Below the pieces are notes generated by a model. That model was not told the origin of the DNA and did no database searches. It saw nothing but the letters and a program-made list of their open reading frames with translations. DNA of 44,059 bases from Pseudomonadales bacterium. GTDB taxonomy: Bacteria > Pseudomonadota > Gammaproteobacteria > Pseudomonadales > Azotimanducaceae. How positions within the stretch are numbered: the stretch's first letter is position 1; each line of letters starts with the position of its first letter. Of this stretch, positions 36,602 to 44,059 are shown one piece after another. Position numbers and translations under genes: made by a program. The stretch covers positions 1 to 44,059 of the forward strand of contig JADHNJ010000020.1 of NCBI GenBank assembly GCA_016779565.1, read 5' to 3'.

Positions 36602-38356
36602 ATGATGCGCACGTTATTTCAAGGCAACCGGGTGTTGGCCGTCTGGGCGTTAATCGCTTTCGGCTTGCTAGGGTGCGCAACCCAGCCGCAACCAGAGCCG
36701 TTACCCGATGCTCTGCCAGCAGACTCCAGTACCACGCAGTTGATCGACCAAGACCCCGATTTCGGCGTAAGAGCCTTTCCCGAGGGCACGTTGCTGGCAC
36801 TGTTAACCGCAGAAATTGCTGGATATCGTGGGGATTACCAATTTGCACTAGATACCTACCTACAAGAGGCACGCAAAACCGGTGACCCAGGGGTCGCTGC
36901 TCGAGTTACCCGTTTAGCCGCGTATATGAAAGCGGAGGACGCCTTACTCGAAGCGGCAGAAATCTGGACAGCAGCTGACCCAAAGTCACTCGAAGCGCAT
37001 CAGTTTTTGGCGGACCAATTGGTTAAACGCCGGGCCTATTTTGAAGCCTTTGAAGTCATGCAAGCGATCGAGCAACTCAATGGACAGCCCCAATTTGATT
37101 ATTTTGCTTATCGGGTGGCGAGTATCACAAACGCCGAGCGCGCCCAGATATTAGGGGGTTTTGAAGCATTGCTTGCTGAAGACCCAAACAGGGTTGATGT
37201 GCTTTTTTCGAAGGGCGCTTTGTTGCAGGCGCTCGACCGAGATGCTGAAGCGCTTGTGGTGGCAAACCAATTGCTTGCCCTTAGGCCCGATGAACTCAAT
37301 TTCATTATTTTAAAGGCTAACCTATTGACCGCGCTGGGTGCGCCAGCAGAAGCTAGAGCACTGCTTCAAGTTAAGCTTGCTGCCAATCCAGATCAGCACA
37401 GTTTGCGGATGCTTTTAGCGCGTGGATTGTTTGAGGCTGAGGCGCTAGAAGAAGCGCGGGCAGAGTATGAGCGATTGCATAACGCCCTACCCGAAGATGG
37501 CGAGGTATTATTTGCCCTCGCGGTGCTCAGTATTGAAGATGAAGATTATGATCAGGCGAGACGACACCTGTTGCGCCTGGTTAGAACCGATCAACGAGTT
37601 AGCCAAGCGCAGTATTATTTAGGGTTGATCGCTGAAAAGACCAGTGATGTGCCCTTGGCGCTACGTGAATATGGCAAAGTAGCGGGTGGTTACGAGTTCA
37701 TATCGGCTCAAGGGCGGATCGCAGACCTGTTGCAGGAGACCCAAGGCCTTGAGGCTGCGAGGAACTTTCTTTCTCAGCAGCGGCAGCGCTTGCCAAGATT
37801 AGCGGCACAATTCGAATTGCTTGAAGGCCAATTGTTGTCCCGGGTTGGTAGCGAATCCGAACTGTTTAGCCATTTGGATCGTGCCCTAATGGTGCATACC
37901 GAGGACATCGCGCTCTTATATTTTCGAGCGATGAGTGGGCAAGCTCATGGACATCTCGATATTCTTGAGCGTGATTTGAGTTCGATCATTCGTTTGGATC
38001 CAGATAATGCCGATGCGCTGAATGCTTTGGGATATACCCTTGCAGACCAGACAGATCGATACGACGAAGCACTCCAGCTGATATCAAAAGCGCTCGCGCT
38101 AAAACCCAATGAGCCCGCCTTTATCGACAGCATGGGGTGGGTGTTGTATCGCTTGAATCGTCTAGACGAGGCTTTACCTTACCTAGAAAAAGCGCTTGAA
38201 CTATTTCCTAATGATGAGGTGGCGGCGCATTTAGGAGAGGTTCTGTGGGCGTCTGGTAAAACTCGTCGAGCGAAAAAAGTTTGGCGGAAGGCGCTTGAGG
38301 ATTACCCTGAAAGCCCCTATCTCAAATCCGTGTTAGAGCGCTTTCTTGAGTCTTAG
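36602..38356 (+). CDS. TPR-repeat outer-membrane lipoprotein
   Basis: A 584-residue protein with a lipoprotein signal, lipobox GLLGC (Cys25), a short Pro-rich stretch, and then tetratricopeptide repeats over most of the length. Clear repeats include LDPDNADALNALGYTLADQT, ALKPNEPAFIDSMGWVLYRL and LEKALELFPNDEVAAHLGEV near the C-terminus. It matches the TPR protein between hemA and lolB in Pseudomonas. A role as an envelope scaffold is inference. Two tandem ATG codons at 36602 and 36605 are candidate starts; an in-frame TTG at 36593 is less likely. Its end overlaps lolB by 11 bases. Confidence 0.85.
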   Translation: MMRTLFQGNRVLAVWALIAFGLLGCATQPQPEPLPDALPADSSTTQLIDQDPDFGVRAFPEGTLLALLTAEIAGYRGDYQFALDTYLQEARKTGDPGVAARVTRLAAYMKAEDALLEAAEIWTAADPKSLEAHQFLADQLVKRRAYFEAFEVMQAIEQLNGQPQFDYFAYRVASITNAERAQILGGFEALLAEDPNRVDVLFSKGALLQALDRDAEALVVANQLLALRPDELNFIILKANLLTALGAPAEARALLQVKLAANPDQHSLRMLLARGLFEAEALEEARAEYERLHNALPEDGEVLFALAVLSIEDEDYDQARRHLLRLVRTDQRVSQAQYYLGLIAEKTSDVPLALREYGKVAGGYEFISAQGRIADLLQETQGLEAARNFLSQQRQRLPRLAAQFELLEGQLLSRVGSESELFSHLDRALMVHTEDIALLYFRAMSGQAHGHLDILERDLSSIIRLDPDNADALNALGYTLADQTDRYDEALQLISKALALKPNEPAFIDSMGWVLYRLNRLDEALPYLEKALELFPNDEVAAHLGEVLWASGKTRRAKKVWRKALEDYPESPYLKSVLERFLES

Positions 38357-38870
38357 ATTAATATGTCGAGCACTTTTGCTCGCCGTGATTCTTGGGGTTG
38401 CGGGATGTCAATTAACCTCAAGATCAACTGCGATAGATTCCCCAACTTTTGTTGCTGGTAGGCTGGCGATTACAGGGTTCTCGTTGAATCCGTCGTTTAG
38501 TCTTGAACAGATAACCTCAGATCAGCAGCGGCTAACCTTCTCTGGTGCTTTTGGATTGGGGCGGGTGGATATGATCTTTACTAGGGGGCAAGCCGTCGAA
38601 GGCATTGTTGACGGTGAGACGCTATCCGAAGAAGCGCTGGCAACAAAGCTTTACGAGGCGACCGGGCTAAGCTTGCCCCTAGCGGGTCTGCCGGATTGGA
38701 TTATGGGTAGGCCCTTTAGTGGCGTGCCCCACCAGGTAATACCGAATGGGTTTGAGCAGTTGGATTGGCGGTTTCAAGTGATCGAAGACCCTGTTCGCGG
38801 ACATCCGACTAAAATCCTTGCAGAGCTTGGAGAGCTTGGCGTTGTGCTCGGGATTCGATCATGGCGATAA
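38346..38870 (+). CDS. lolB: Outer-membrane lipoprotein receptor LolB (short form)
   Basis: LolB takes lipoproteins from LolA and inserts them in the outer membrane. The 174-residue protein has a lipoprotein signal with VAGC (Cys21) and the family segment TGLSLPLAGLPDWIMGRPFS. It is shorter than E. coli LolB (207), mainly by loss of the region after the lipid anchor, and is divergent. The start is TTG at 38346 in the end of the TPR gene; the nearby ATG at 38363 is out of frame. Place between the TPR gene and ispE supports the call. It overlaps ispE by 10 bases. Confidence 0.82.
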   Translation: MSLRLICRALLLAVILGVAGCQLTSRSTAIDSPTFVAGRLAITGFSLNPSFSLEQITSDQQRLTFSGAFGLGRVDMIFTRGQAVEGIVDGETLSEEALATKLYEATGLSLPLAGLPDWIMGRPFSGVPHQVIPNGFEQLDWRFQVIEDPVRGHPTKILAELGELGVVLGIRSWR

Positions 38871-39787
38871 ACACCCAAGTGCACTTGCAGGCACCGGCTA
38901 AGATTAACCTTTTTCTCCATGTGCTAGGCCAGAGGGTCGATGGCTATCACGAGTTGCAGTCCGTGTTCAGAACGATCAATTTGTTTGATCAACTCACGAT
39001 AACCGTGGGTCGTTCCCAAGGCGAAGTTGAGCTGCGCTGTAGTTCGGATCTTGGGCCGGCGGAAGAGAATTTGGCGTACCGAGCGGCCGAGGCCCTTCGT
39101 GAGCATGCCTGCGTCGATTTTGGCGCGAGGATTAGTCTGGACAAGTTTATTCCCATTGGAGCCGGACTAGGGGGAGGTAGTAGCGATGCTGCAGCTGTTT
39201 TGATAGGTCTTAACACACTTTGGGGGCTAGATTTACCTGATCGAGAATTAAGCCTTTTGGGCGCCAGATTAGGCGCTGATATCCCGTTTTTTATCGAGAG
39301 CGGAGATGCCTGGGTCTCTGGCATTGGCGATGAGTTGCAAGCGTTAAATCTTCCAGAGGCTTGGTATGTATTGGTTTACCCTGGTGTCGTGGTGCCAACC
39401 GGTCGCATTTTTTCCGATCCGGATTTGACACGCGATAGCGTCCCGAGGACAATAGCGCGCTTTCTGGCAGACCCTAAGCAAGAAAAGTGGCTTAACGATT
39501 TGGAAAGGGTAGCGATTGGGCATTATCCAGAGATAGGGCGTGCAAAAAACTGGTTAAGCCGGGAGGGCGCTGTTAAAATGTCTGGCTCAGGCAGCTCGGT
39601 ATTCGCACAGGTCGAATCTGAGGCCGAGGGGCAAGAGATAGTAAGCCGGTTGCCCAGTGAATGGCGGGGGTTTGTGGTTCAAGCGGGTTGCGTACCGAGC
39701 CTTCAGCGCCAAATGACGAAGCAGGTAGCTAGGTCGGGTAGAGATCTAAACGGGGGCGAAGCAAACGATAGCGACATTTTAGGGTAA
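38861..39787 (+). CDS. ispE: 4-diphosphocytidyl-2-C-methyl-D-erythritol kinase
   Basis: IspE phosphorylates the CDP-methylerythritol intermediate of the MEP isoprenoid pathway. The 308-residue protein has PAKINLFLHVLGQRVDGYHE at the N-terminus, the GHMP-kinase ATP loop PIGAGLGGGSSDAAAVL (about 98-114), LGADIPFFI and the C-terminal MSGSGSSVFA. It is about 25 residues longer than E. coli IspE because of a hydrophilic tail (RSGRDLNGGEANDSDILG). It overlaps lolB and is followed by tRNA-Gln. Confidence 0.96.
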   Translation: MAINTQVHLQAPAKINLFLHVLGQRVDGYHELQSVFRTINLFDQLTITVGRSQGEVELRCSSDLGPAEENLAYRAAEALREHACVDFGARISLDKFIPIGAGLGGGSSDAAAVLIGLNTLWGLDLPDRELSLLGARLGADIPFFIESGDAWVSGIGDELQALNLPEAWYVLVYPGVVVPTGRIFSDPDLTRDSVPRTIARFLADPKQEKWLNDLERVAIGHYPEIGRAKNWLSREGAVKMSGSGSSVFAQVESEAEGQEIVSRLPSEWRGFVVQAGCVPSLQRQMTKQVARSGRDLNGGEANDSDILG

Positions 39788-39959
39788 AGGGCCTTGAAAG
39801 TCGGGTAATCAAAGACGCCAAAAGAATAAGGTTAAAAAGCGCCAAAAACTGGCTCTTAAGACCGTCGGTAGTTGGGAAACGAGATAAAGCGCGCTTAAAA
39901 AGTTGATAGAAAGATAGCTTAAATTCCGCAAAATAAGAGCTATCGTCAGTGTTTTGGAT

Positions 39960-40035
39960 TGGGGTGTCGCCAAGTTGGTAAGGCACAAGGTTTTGATCCT
40001 TGCATGCGGGGGTTCGAGTCCCTCCACCCCAGCCA
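39960..40035 (+). tRNA. tRNA-Gln (anticodon TTG)
   Basis: A full 76-base cloverleaf with encoded CCA. The acceptor arm is TGGGGTG/CACCCCA, the D arm GCC/GGC, the anticodon arm CAAGG-TTTTGAT-CCTTG with anticodon TTG, and the T arm carries TTCGAGT. The weak U1-A72 pair and the discriminator G are usual for tRNA-Gln. It lies between ispE and prs, the place I remember for tRNA-Gln in Pseudomonas. Confidence 0.97.
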
Positions 40036-40062
40036 TTTTCTTAGCCTAAGGCGAACCAATAC

Positions 40063-41043
40063 GTGGCTGAACTTAAAATATTTTCAGGTAACGCGCACCC
40101 CGTGCTGGGCAGCCGGGTAGCCGATCGGTTACGAATCGACTTAGGTGATGCTCAAGTCGGTCGATTCAGCGATGGTGAAGTCAGTGTGGAAATTATTGAA
40201 AATGTCCGTGGTAAAGACGTTTTCGTAATCCAACCAACTTGTACGCCTTGCAATGACAATCTGATGGAACTGATTGTTATGATTGATTGTTTGCACCGGG
40301 CTTCGGCTGGCAGGATTACAGCGGTTGTCCCTTATTTTGGCTACGCTAGGCAGGATCGACGAGTGCGATCAGCTCGGGTGCCCATTACAGCCAAGGTGGT
40401 TGCGGATATGCTAAGCAGTGCTGGCGTTAGCCGTGTGTTGACGATGGATTTACATGCGGACCAGATTCAAGGGTTCTTCAACGTGCCGGTCGACAATATT
40501 TACGCTACGCCGGTGTTGTTGGTTGATATTGAGCGCCGAGTCGAGGTTGGCGCGTATGAAGATGTGATGATTGTATCGCCAGATGTCGGCGGCGTGGTCC
40601 GCGCTCGAGCGATTGCCAAGCAACTTAACGATGCTGATTTGGCGATCATTGACAAGCGCCGGCCAAAAGCGAACGAATCAGAGGTAATGCATATCATCGG
40701 TGATGTCGCTGGCAGAACCTGTATCTTGGTGGATGATATTGTTGATACGGCAGGGACCTTATGTGCCGCCGCCGCTGCGCTCAAAGCAGAGGGCGCTATC
40801 AAAGTCGTCGCATACTGTACTCACGCCGTATTGTCAGGAAAAGCTATCGATAATATAGCTCAAAGTGCGCTCGATGAATTGGTGGTCACCGACACCATAC
40901 CGCTCAGTGAGGCTGCTCAGGGGCTTAAGCAAATCAGACAACTGACGATTGCAGAAGAATTGGCTGAATCGATTCGTCGGATCAGCAACGAAGAATCTTT
41001 AAGCGCTTTGTTTGCAAAACGCATACAACCAGCGCTTTTTTAA
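40063..41043 (+). CDS. prs: Ribose-phosphate pyrophosphokinase
   Basis: Prs makes PRPP from ribose 5-phosphate and ATP, feeding nucleotide, histidine, tryptophan and NAD synthesis. The 326-residue protein has [40 protein letters not shown], the flexible-loop RPKANE and the PRPP-binding motif [15 protein letters not shown]. It starts with GTG at 40063; an AAGG lies slightly far upstream. The first residues, [12 protein letters not shown], fit the family. Length is a little above the usual 315. Confidence 0.97.
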   Translation: MAELKIFSGNAHPVLGSRVADRLRIDLGDAQVGRFSDGEVSVEIIENVRGKDVFVIQPTCTPCNDNLMELIVMIDCLHRASAGRITAVVPYFGYARQDRRVRSARVPITAKVVADMLSSAGVSRVLTMDLHADQIQGFFNVPVDNIYATPVLLVDIERRVEVGAYEDVMIVSPDVGGVVRARAIAKQLNDADLAIIDKRRPKANESEVMHIIGDVAGRTCILVDDIVDTAGTLCAAAAALKAEGAIKVVAYCTHAVLSGKAIDNIAQSALDELVVTDTIPLSEAAQGLKQIRQLTIAEELAESIRRISNEESLSALFAKRIQPALF

Positions 41044-41070
41044 TCCCCTGGAATAACAGGGACTACTGTC

Positions 41071-41076
41071 TATTAT
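41071..41076 (+). promoter_or_regulatory. Candidate -10 element before rplY
   Basis: TATTAT at 41071-41076 matches five of six -10 consensus bases and is 41 bases before the rplY ATG. The matching -35 is weak (CTGGAA, 17 bases upstream), and a small CCCTG/CAGGG dyad overlaps it. Support is modest. Confidence 0.3.
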
Positions 41077-41116
41077 GCGTGGTCGCAGCGCAAATAGGCC
41101 TATCAAGGAGAGCAAC

Positions 41117-41767
41117 ATGGCAGCTGAATTCGAGCTACACGCCGAAGTAAGAGCTGACTTAGGGAAAGGTGCGAGCCGCCGCCTACGTCTGCAAGCTGAT
41201 CTGGTACCGGCCATCATTTATGGTGCCGGCAAGGATCCGCAATCATTATCAATTCCGCACAAGGACTTGGTCAAAGCCACAGAGAACGAGGCATTTTTCT
41301 CTCACATTTTGACTATCGACGTAGCCGGCGATAAACAAAACGCGATTGTTAAAGATTTGCAACGTCATCCGTCTAAGAGTCGAATATTGCATGCTGATTT
41401 TCAACGTATCATGCTGGATCAAGCGATTTCCGTAGAAGTCCCGTTTCACTTCTTGAACGAGGAAAGTTGCGTGGGCGTCAAGACTGGTGGTGGTCAGATC
41501 TCGCACAACATGACCCAGATAACCGTGAGCTGTCTCCCAGGAGACTTGCCTGAATACATCGAGGTAGATCTTTTGACGCTCGAGCTTGGCCAAGCATTGC
41601 ACATGAGCCAGATTGACTTACCAGAGGGCGTAACCATCCCCGCGTTGGCTCAAGGGGCTGACTATGACCAAGTCGTGGTATCGGTTAATGTCAACAAGCG
41701 TGCTGAAGCTGAAAAAGCTGCCGAGAGTGCAGGGGATGCGGATGAAGCGCCTGCTTCAGAGGATTAA
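41117..41767 (+). CDS. rplY: 50S ribosomal protein L25, long CTC/TL5 form
   Basis: L25 binds 5S rRNA; the long form is related to general stress protein Ctc. The 216-residue protein has an N-terminal L25 domain (DLGKGASRRLRLQADLVPAI, IYGAGKDPQSLSI) and a second TL5-type beta domain (VEVPFHFLNEESCVGVKTGG and SCLPGDLPEYIEVDL). It ends in an Ala/Glu-rich acidic tail. AAGGAGAG at 41105-41112 fixes the ATG at 41117, 14 codons into the longest frame. It lies between prs and pth, as in Pseudomonas. Confidence 0.97.
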   Translation: MAAEFELHAEVRADLGKGASRRLRLQADLVPAIIYGAGKDPQSLSIPHKDLVKATENEAFFSHILTIDVAGDKQNAIVKDLQRHPSKSRILHADFQRIMLDQAISVEVPFHFLNEESCVGVKTGGGQISHNMTQITVSCLPGDLPEYIEVDLLTLELGQALHMSQIDLPEGVTIPALAQGADYDQVVVSVNVNKRAEAEKAAESAGDADEAPASED

Positions 41768-41791
41768 TCCCTTCTAGCAAGGTCCGAAGCG

Positions 41792-42400
41792 ATGTCGGTC
41801 CAACTGATTGTAGGCCTAGGAAATCCAGGCGAAAAATACGCCCACACCCGCCATAATGCGGGTGTGTGGTTTATTAATGCCTTGGCTCGTGCCTATAAGA
41901 GCGAATTAAGACTTGAGAAAAAGTTTTTAGGTGCAATCGCCAGTGCGCAAATTGGTCATACCTCGCTGAGATTTTTAGTGCCTAGCACCTACATGAATGA
42001 AAGTGGCCGGGCGGTTGCTGCGGTCGCCAATTTTTATCGGATCGATTCTGCCAATATCTTGGTTGCCCATGATGAGCTCGATTTGTCGCCTGGGATAGTG
42101 AGATTGAAAAATGGTGGTGGGCTGGCTGGGCATAATGGGCTAAAAGACATCAGTCGAGCCCTTGGCGGTGCTAAAGACTATCATCGATTGAGAATTGGCA
42201 TTGGGCATCCAGGCGCCGCTAACGCGGTCACCAATTATGTACTGAAACCCCCGAGCGTTAATGATCGAGCATTAATTGATGACGGTCTGTCGAAAGCGCT
42301 GGCGGTGATGCCGAGTATCGTCATAGAGGATTGGGAGCCGGCGATGCTCTCATTGCATACTCGGCAGAATCAAAAGGAAAAAGTGTCATCGAGCGATTAG
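41792..42400 (+). CDS. pth: Peptidyl-tRNA hydrolase
   Basis: Pth frees tRNA from peptides dropped by stalled ribosomes. The 202-residue protein has VGLGNPGEKYAHTRHNAG with the catalytic histidine (H21), then FLVPSTYMNESGRAV, VAHDELDLSPG, GGGLAGHNGLKDI and HRLRIGIGHPG, covering all the active-site motifs. Length is near E. coli (194). It follows rplY by 24 bases and precedes ychF by 9. Confidence 0.97.
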   Translation: MSVQLIVGLGNPGEKYAHTRHNAGVWFINALARAYKSELRLEKKFLGAIASAQIGHTSLRFLVPSTYMNESGRAVAAVANFYRIDSANILVAHDELDLSPGIVRLKNGGGLAGHNGLKDISRALGGAKDYHRLRIGIGHPGAANAVTNYVLKPPSVNDRALIDDGLSKALAVMPSIVIEDWEPAMLSLHTRQNQKEKVSSSD

Positions 42401-42409
42401 GAGAGAAGG

Positions 42410-43501
42410 ATGGGATTTAAGTGCGGCATAGTCGGGCTGCCCAATGTTGGAAAATCGACGCTATTTAATGCCCTGACCAAGGCGGGTATTGCCGCTGAAA
42501 ATTTTCCGTTTTGCACGATTGAGCCTAATTCCGGTGTAGTGCCGATGCCGGACCCTCGGTTGGATACAATCGCAGGCTTGGTTAAGCCAGAAAAGGTGAT
42601 TCCAACTTCTATGGAGTTTGTGGATATCGCGGGGCTTGTGGCGGGAGCTTCCAAGGGCGAGGGCCTAGGTAACCAGTTTCTTGCCAATATTCGAGAAACT
42701 GATGCCATCGCGCATGTTGTGCGATGCTTCGAAGATGAAAATGTCACTCACGTATCGGATTCCATTGATCCAGCAAGAGACATTGAGATTATCAACACTG
42801 AACTGCAATTGGCGGACTTAGATACGGTTGAGAAAGCCATCGCTAGAGTTCAGCGGGTTGCTAAAAGCGGAAATAAAGAAGCGTTGCAGGAACTGCAACT
42901 GTTCGAACAACTGCTCAGTCACATTAACGAGGGTGATCCTGCCCGGACTTTTGAAATTCCGACGGAACAACTTGACCTGATCAGGCAGCTGCACTTGTTA
43001 ACCATGAAAAAAGTGCTCTATATCGCTAATGTAGATGAGAACGGCTTTGACGATAACCCGCTTCTTGATGCAGTTACCGCCATTGCTGCAAATGAGGCTG
43101 CGGAAACGGTTGTGATTTGTAATAAGTTAGAGGCAGAGATCGCAGAGCTTGAGGATGACGAGCGGTTAGAGTTTTTGGCAGATCTTGGTATGAGTGAACC
43201 AGGGTTGGATCGTGTTATTCGAGCGGGTTACCGACTTCTCGGCCTGCAAACTTACTTTACAGCCGGGCCTAAGGAAGTGCGCGCTTGGACAGTAAGGCAG
43301 GCATCGACAGCGCCCAAAGCCGCTGCCGTTATTCATACCGACTTTGAAAAAGGCTTTATTCGCGCTGAGGTTATCGCCTATGAGGATTTCGTCGCTGGCG
43401 GCGGTGAGGCCGGTGCTAAAGAGGCGGGCAAATGGCGGTTAGAAGGTAAAGAATATTTGGTGCAAGATGGCGATGTTATGCACTTTCGGTTTAACGTTTA
43501 A
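42410..43501 (+). CDS. ychF: Redox-regulated ribosome-binding ATPase YchF (OLA1 family)
   Basis: YchF is an Obg-related P-loop protein that binds the ribosome and prefers ATP. The 363-residue protein has the P-loop GLPNVGKST (9-17), [20 protein letters not shown], the G3 motif [20 protein letters not shown], and NKLEAE in place of the NKxD GTP motif. That substitution is the known basis of its ATP use. A C-terminal TGS domain follows ([15 protein letters not shown] and beyond). GGAGAGAAGG precedes the ATG. Confidence 0.98.
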   Translation: MGFKCGIVGLPNVGKSTLFNALTKAGIAAENFPFCTIEPNSGVVPMPDPRLDTIAGLVKPEKVIPTSMEFVDIAGLVAGASKGEGLGNQFLANIRETDAIAHVVRCFEDENVTHVSDSIDPARDIEIINTELQLADLDTVEKAIARVQRVAKSGNKEALQELQLFEQLLSHINEGDPARTFEIPTEQLDLIRQLHLLTMKKVLYIANVDENGFDDNPLLDAVTAIAANEAAETVVICNKLEAEIAELEDDERLEFLADLGMSEPGLDRVIRAGYRLLGLQTYFTAGPKEVRAWTVRQASTAPKAAAVIHTDFEKGFIRAEVIAYEDFVAGGGEAGAKEAGKWRLEGKEYLVQDGDVMHFRFNV

Positions 43502-43830
43502 TGCTTACTCCGCAGCAATGGCTTTCTATCGGTCTGCTACGTCAGGCACTACATTTGGCGGCCCTTTTGTCTGGCCTGTTGCTGCCTTTTGGCGGCGCGC
43601 CAGATTACACCGCGACCTGGGATTTACTCTTTAACGGGGTGTTGCCCGCGATGGTGCCAATCTTTCTGATTTTGATTGGATTTGATGTGATGATGTGTAA
43701 GGTTCTAAGCGATGGCGCAACTGATACTGAGGCTGCACGTTTAGCGAACATTCTTAAGTGTCATTATTGGGTGGCGGCACCAGTCTTTGCCGCATTTGCA
43801 ATTTTTATTGCCCCAAGCTTGATGCCGTAA
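43501..43830 (+). CDS. Small hypothetical membrane protein coupled to ychF
   Basis: I do not recognise this family. The 109-residue protein has about three hydrophobic segments, near 8-29, 43-66 and 88-107, with Arg15 and His18 inside the first and a short Asp/Glu/Arg-containing loop between the second and third. There is no signal peptide with a clear cleavage site. The ATG shares one base with the ychF stop (TAATG), so it is probably made by re-initiation after ychF. Codon use looks like the neighbours. Function is unknown; an inner-membrane location is inferred. Confidence 0.7.
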   Translation: MLTPQQWLSIGLLRQALHLAALLSGLLLPFGGAPDYTATWDLLFNGVLPAMVPIFLILIGFDVMMCKVLSDGATDTEAARLANILKCHYWVAAPVFAAFAIFIAPSLMP

Positions 43831-43842
43831 TCTCTGCCTTGC

Positions 43843-43871
43843 TTGACAAAAATATGGCAAGCAACGACAAT
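43843..43871 (+). promoter_or_regulatory. Promoter of tRNA-Met with GC-rich discriminator
   Basis: A perfect -35 TTGACA (43843-43848) and GACAAT (43866-43871) are 17 bases apart. GCGCCGC follows shortly after the -10, the GC-rich discriminator typical of stable-RNA promoters under stringent control. The inverted repeat TTGCTTG/CAAGCAA (43839-43845 and 43858-43864) straddles the -35 and spacer. Confidence 0.7.
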
Positions 43872-43890
43872 TTGCGCCGCTTTAAATTGT

Positions 43891-43967
43891 GGCTACGTAG
43901 CTCAGCTGGTTAGAGCACAGCATTCATAATGCTGGGGTCGGTGGTTCAAGTCCACCCGTAGCTACCA
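43891..43967 (+). tRNA. tRNA-Met, elongator (anticodon CAT)
   Basis: A full 77-base cloverleaf with encoded CCA. The D arm is GCTC/GAGC, the anticodon arm CAGCA-TTCATAA-TGCTG with anticodon CAT, and the T arm GGTGG/CCACC with TTCAAGT. It resembles E. coli elongator tRNA-Met, not the initiator or the Ile2 type. The acceptor stem is GGCTACG/CGTAGCT, so the first pair is G1-U72 in place of the usual G-C. Confidence 0.95.
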
Positions 43968-43972
43968 ACTCG

Positions 43973-43995
43973 CTTTCTTCGCAAAGCGAAGAAAG
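43973..43995. repeat. Perfect 10-bp palindrome with AAA loop after tRNA-Met
   Basis: CTTTCTTCGC (43973-43982) and GCGAAGAAAG (43986-43995) pair perfectly around AAA. It begins 6 bases after the tRNA and has no following T-run. It may be a 3'-processing or termination structure of the tRNA transcript, or a dispersed palindromic repeat unit. Confidence 0.6.
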
Positions 43996-44007
43996 TCGAG
44001 GCTGACA

Positions 44008-44033
44008 GCGTTTTCACCAAAGGTGAAAATCGC
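44008..44033. repeat. Second palindrome with AAA loop
   Basis: GCGTTTTCACC (44008-44018) pairs with GGTGAAAA-T-CGC (44022-44033) around AAA, with only one bulged T. The layout matches the palindrome 13 bases upstream: pyrimidine-rich left arm and AAA loop. The left flank begins a spacer running past the window end, where I see no gene. Confidence 0.55.
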
Positions 44034-44059
44034 GAGAGACGAATCCTAGAATCTCAGTT

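Noticed and set aside
39729-40036. Minus-strand frames over the ispE-tRNA-Gln gap
   Set aside because: They run through the tRNA-Gln gene on the opposite strand, and the residues match no family I know.
1-44059. A mobile element, prophage or defence island
   Set aside because: All long frames are housekeeping genes in conserved order; no transposase, integrase, toxin-antitoxin or restriction gene was seen.

Overview
The window is a stretch of conserved bacterial housekeeping chromosome. Ribosomal proteins of the gammaproteobacterial type, the order hemA-prfA-prmC, the run proA-nadD-rsfS-rlmH-mrdA-rodA-mltB-rlpA-dacA-ybeD-lipB-lipA, and the order TPR-lolB-ispE-tRNA-Gln-prs-rplY-pth-ychF all point to a gammaproteobacterium. 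The gene order is closest to what I remember for Pseudomonas and its relatives. Base composition looks close to balanced, and many genes overlap by 1 to 11 bases, which suggests a compact genome. I cannot name a genus from the sequence.

Layout. (1) 1-146 is the 3' end of tuf, followed by a structured 329-base leader. (2) 476-14382 holds the S10, spc and alpha ribosomal clusters, from rpsJ to rplQ, with secY, rpmJ and rpoA, closed by a strong terminator at 14401-14427. (3) 14487-15665 is a PLP-dependent alanine/serine-glyoxylate aminotransferase, convergent with uvrA (15677-18508, minus). (4) 18766-21268 holds an MFS transporter, ssb and a Lon-N-domain protein. (5) 21348-32288 is a long plus-strand run: proline and NAD synthesis, ribosome silencing and 23S rRNA methylation, the cell-elongation peptidoglycan machinery (PBP2, RodA, MltB, RlpA, DacA), then lipoic acid synthesis (YbeD, LipB, LipA). 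(6) 32251-36180 is the minus-strand group hemA-prfA-prmC-moeB. (7) 36602-43830 is a plus-strand group: TPR lipoprotein, lolB, ispE, tRNA-Gln, prs, rplY, pth, ychF and a small membrane protein. (8) 43891-43967 is an elongator tRNA-Met followed by two near-perfect palindromes.

The genes form a translation core: ribosome, peptide release, RF1 methylation, peptidyl-tRNA recycling and tRNAs. Next to it sit envelope growth, outer-membrane lipoprotein sorting and cofactor synthesis. Several starts were moved from the longest reading frame to the start supported by a Shine-Dalgarno (SD) site or family alignment (rpsJ, rplC, rpsD, the aminotransferase, the Lon-N protein, proA, prmC, hemA, rplY). rpmJ (37 codons) was found by reading between secY and rpsM.

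I found no defence island, CRISPR array, insertion sequence, prophage or biosynthetic cluster, and nothing I would call a new system. The points most worth a second look are small: the tuf-rpsJ leader, the 160-base rpsS-rplV gap, competing hairpins before ssb, the uncertain 91-codon frame upstream of hemA, the unrecognised membrane protein after ychF, and the G-U first pair and flanking palindromes of tRNA-Met.
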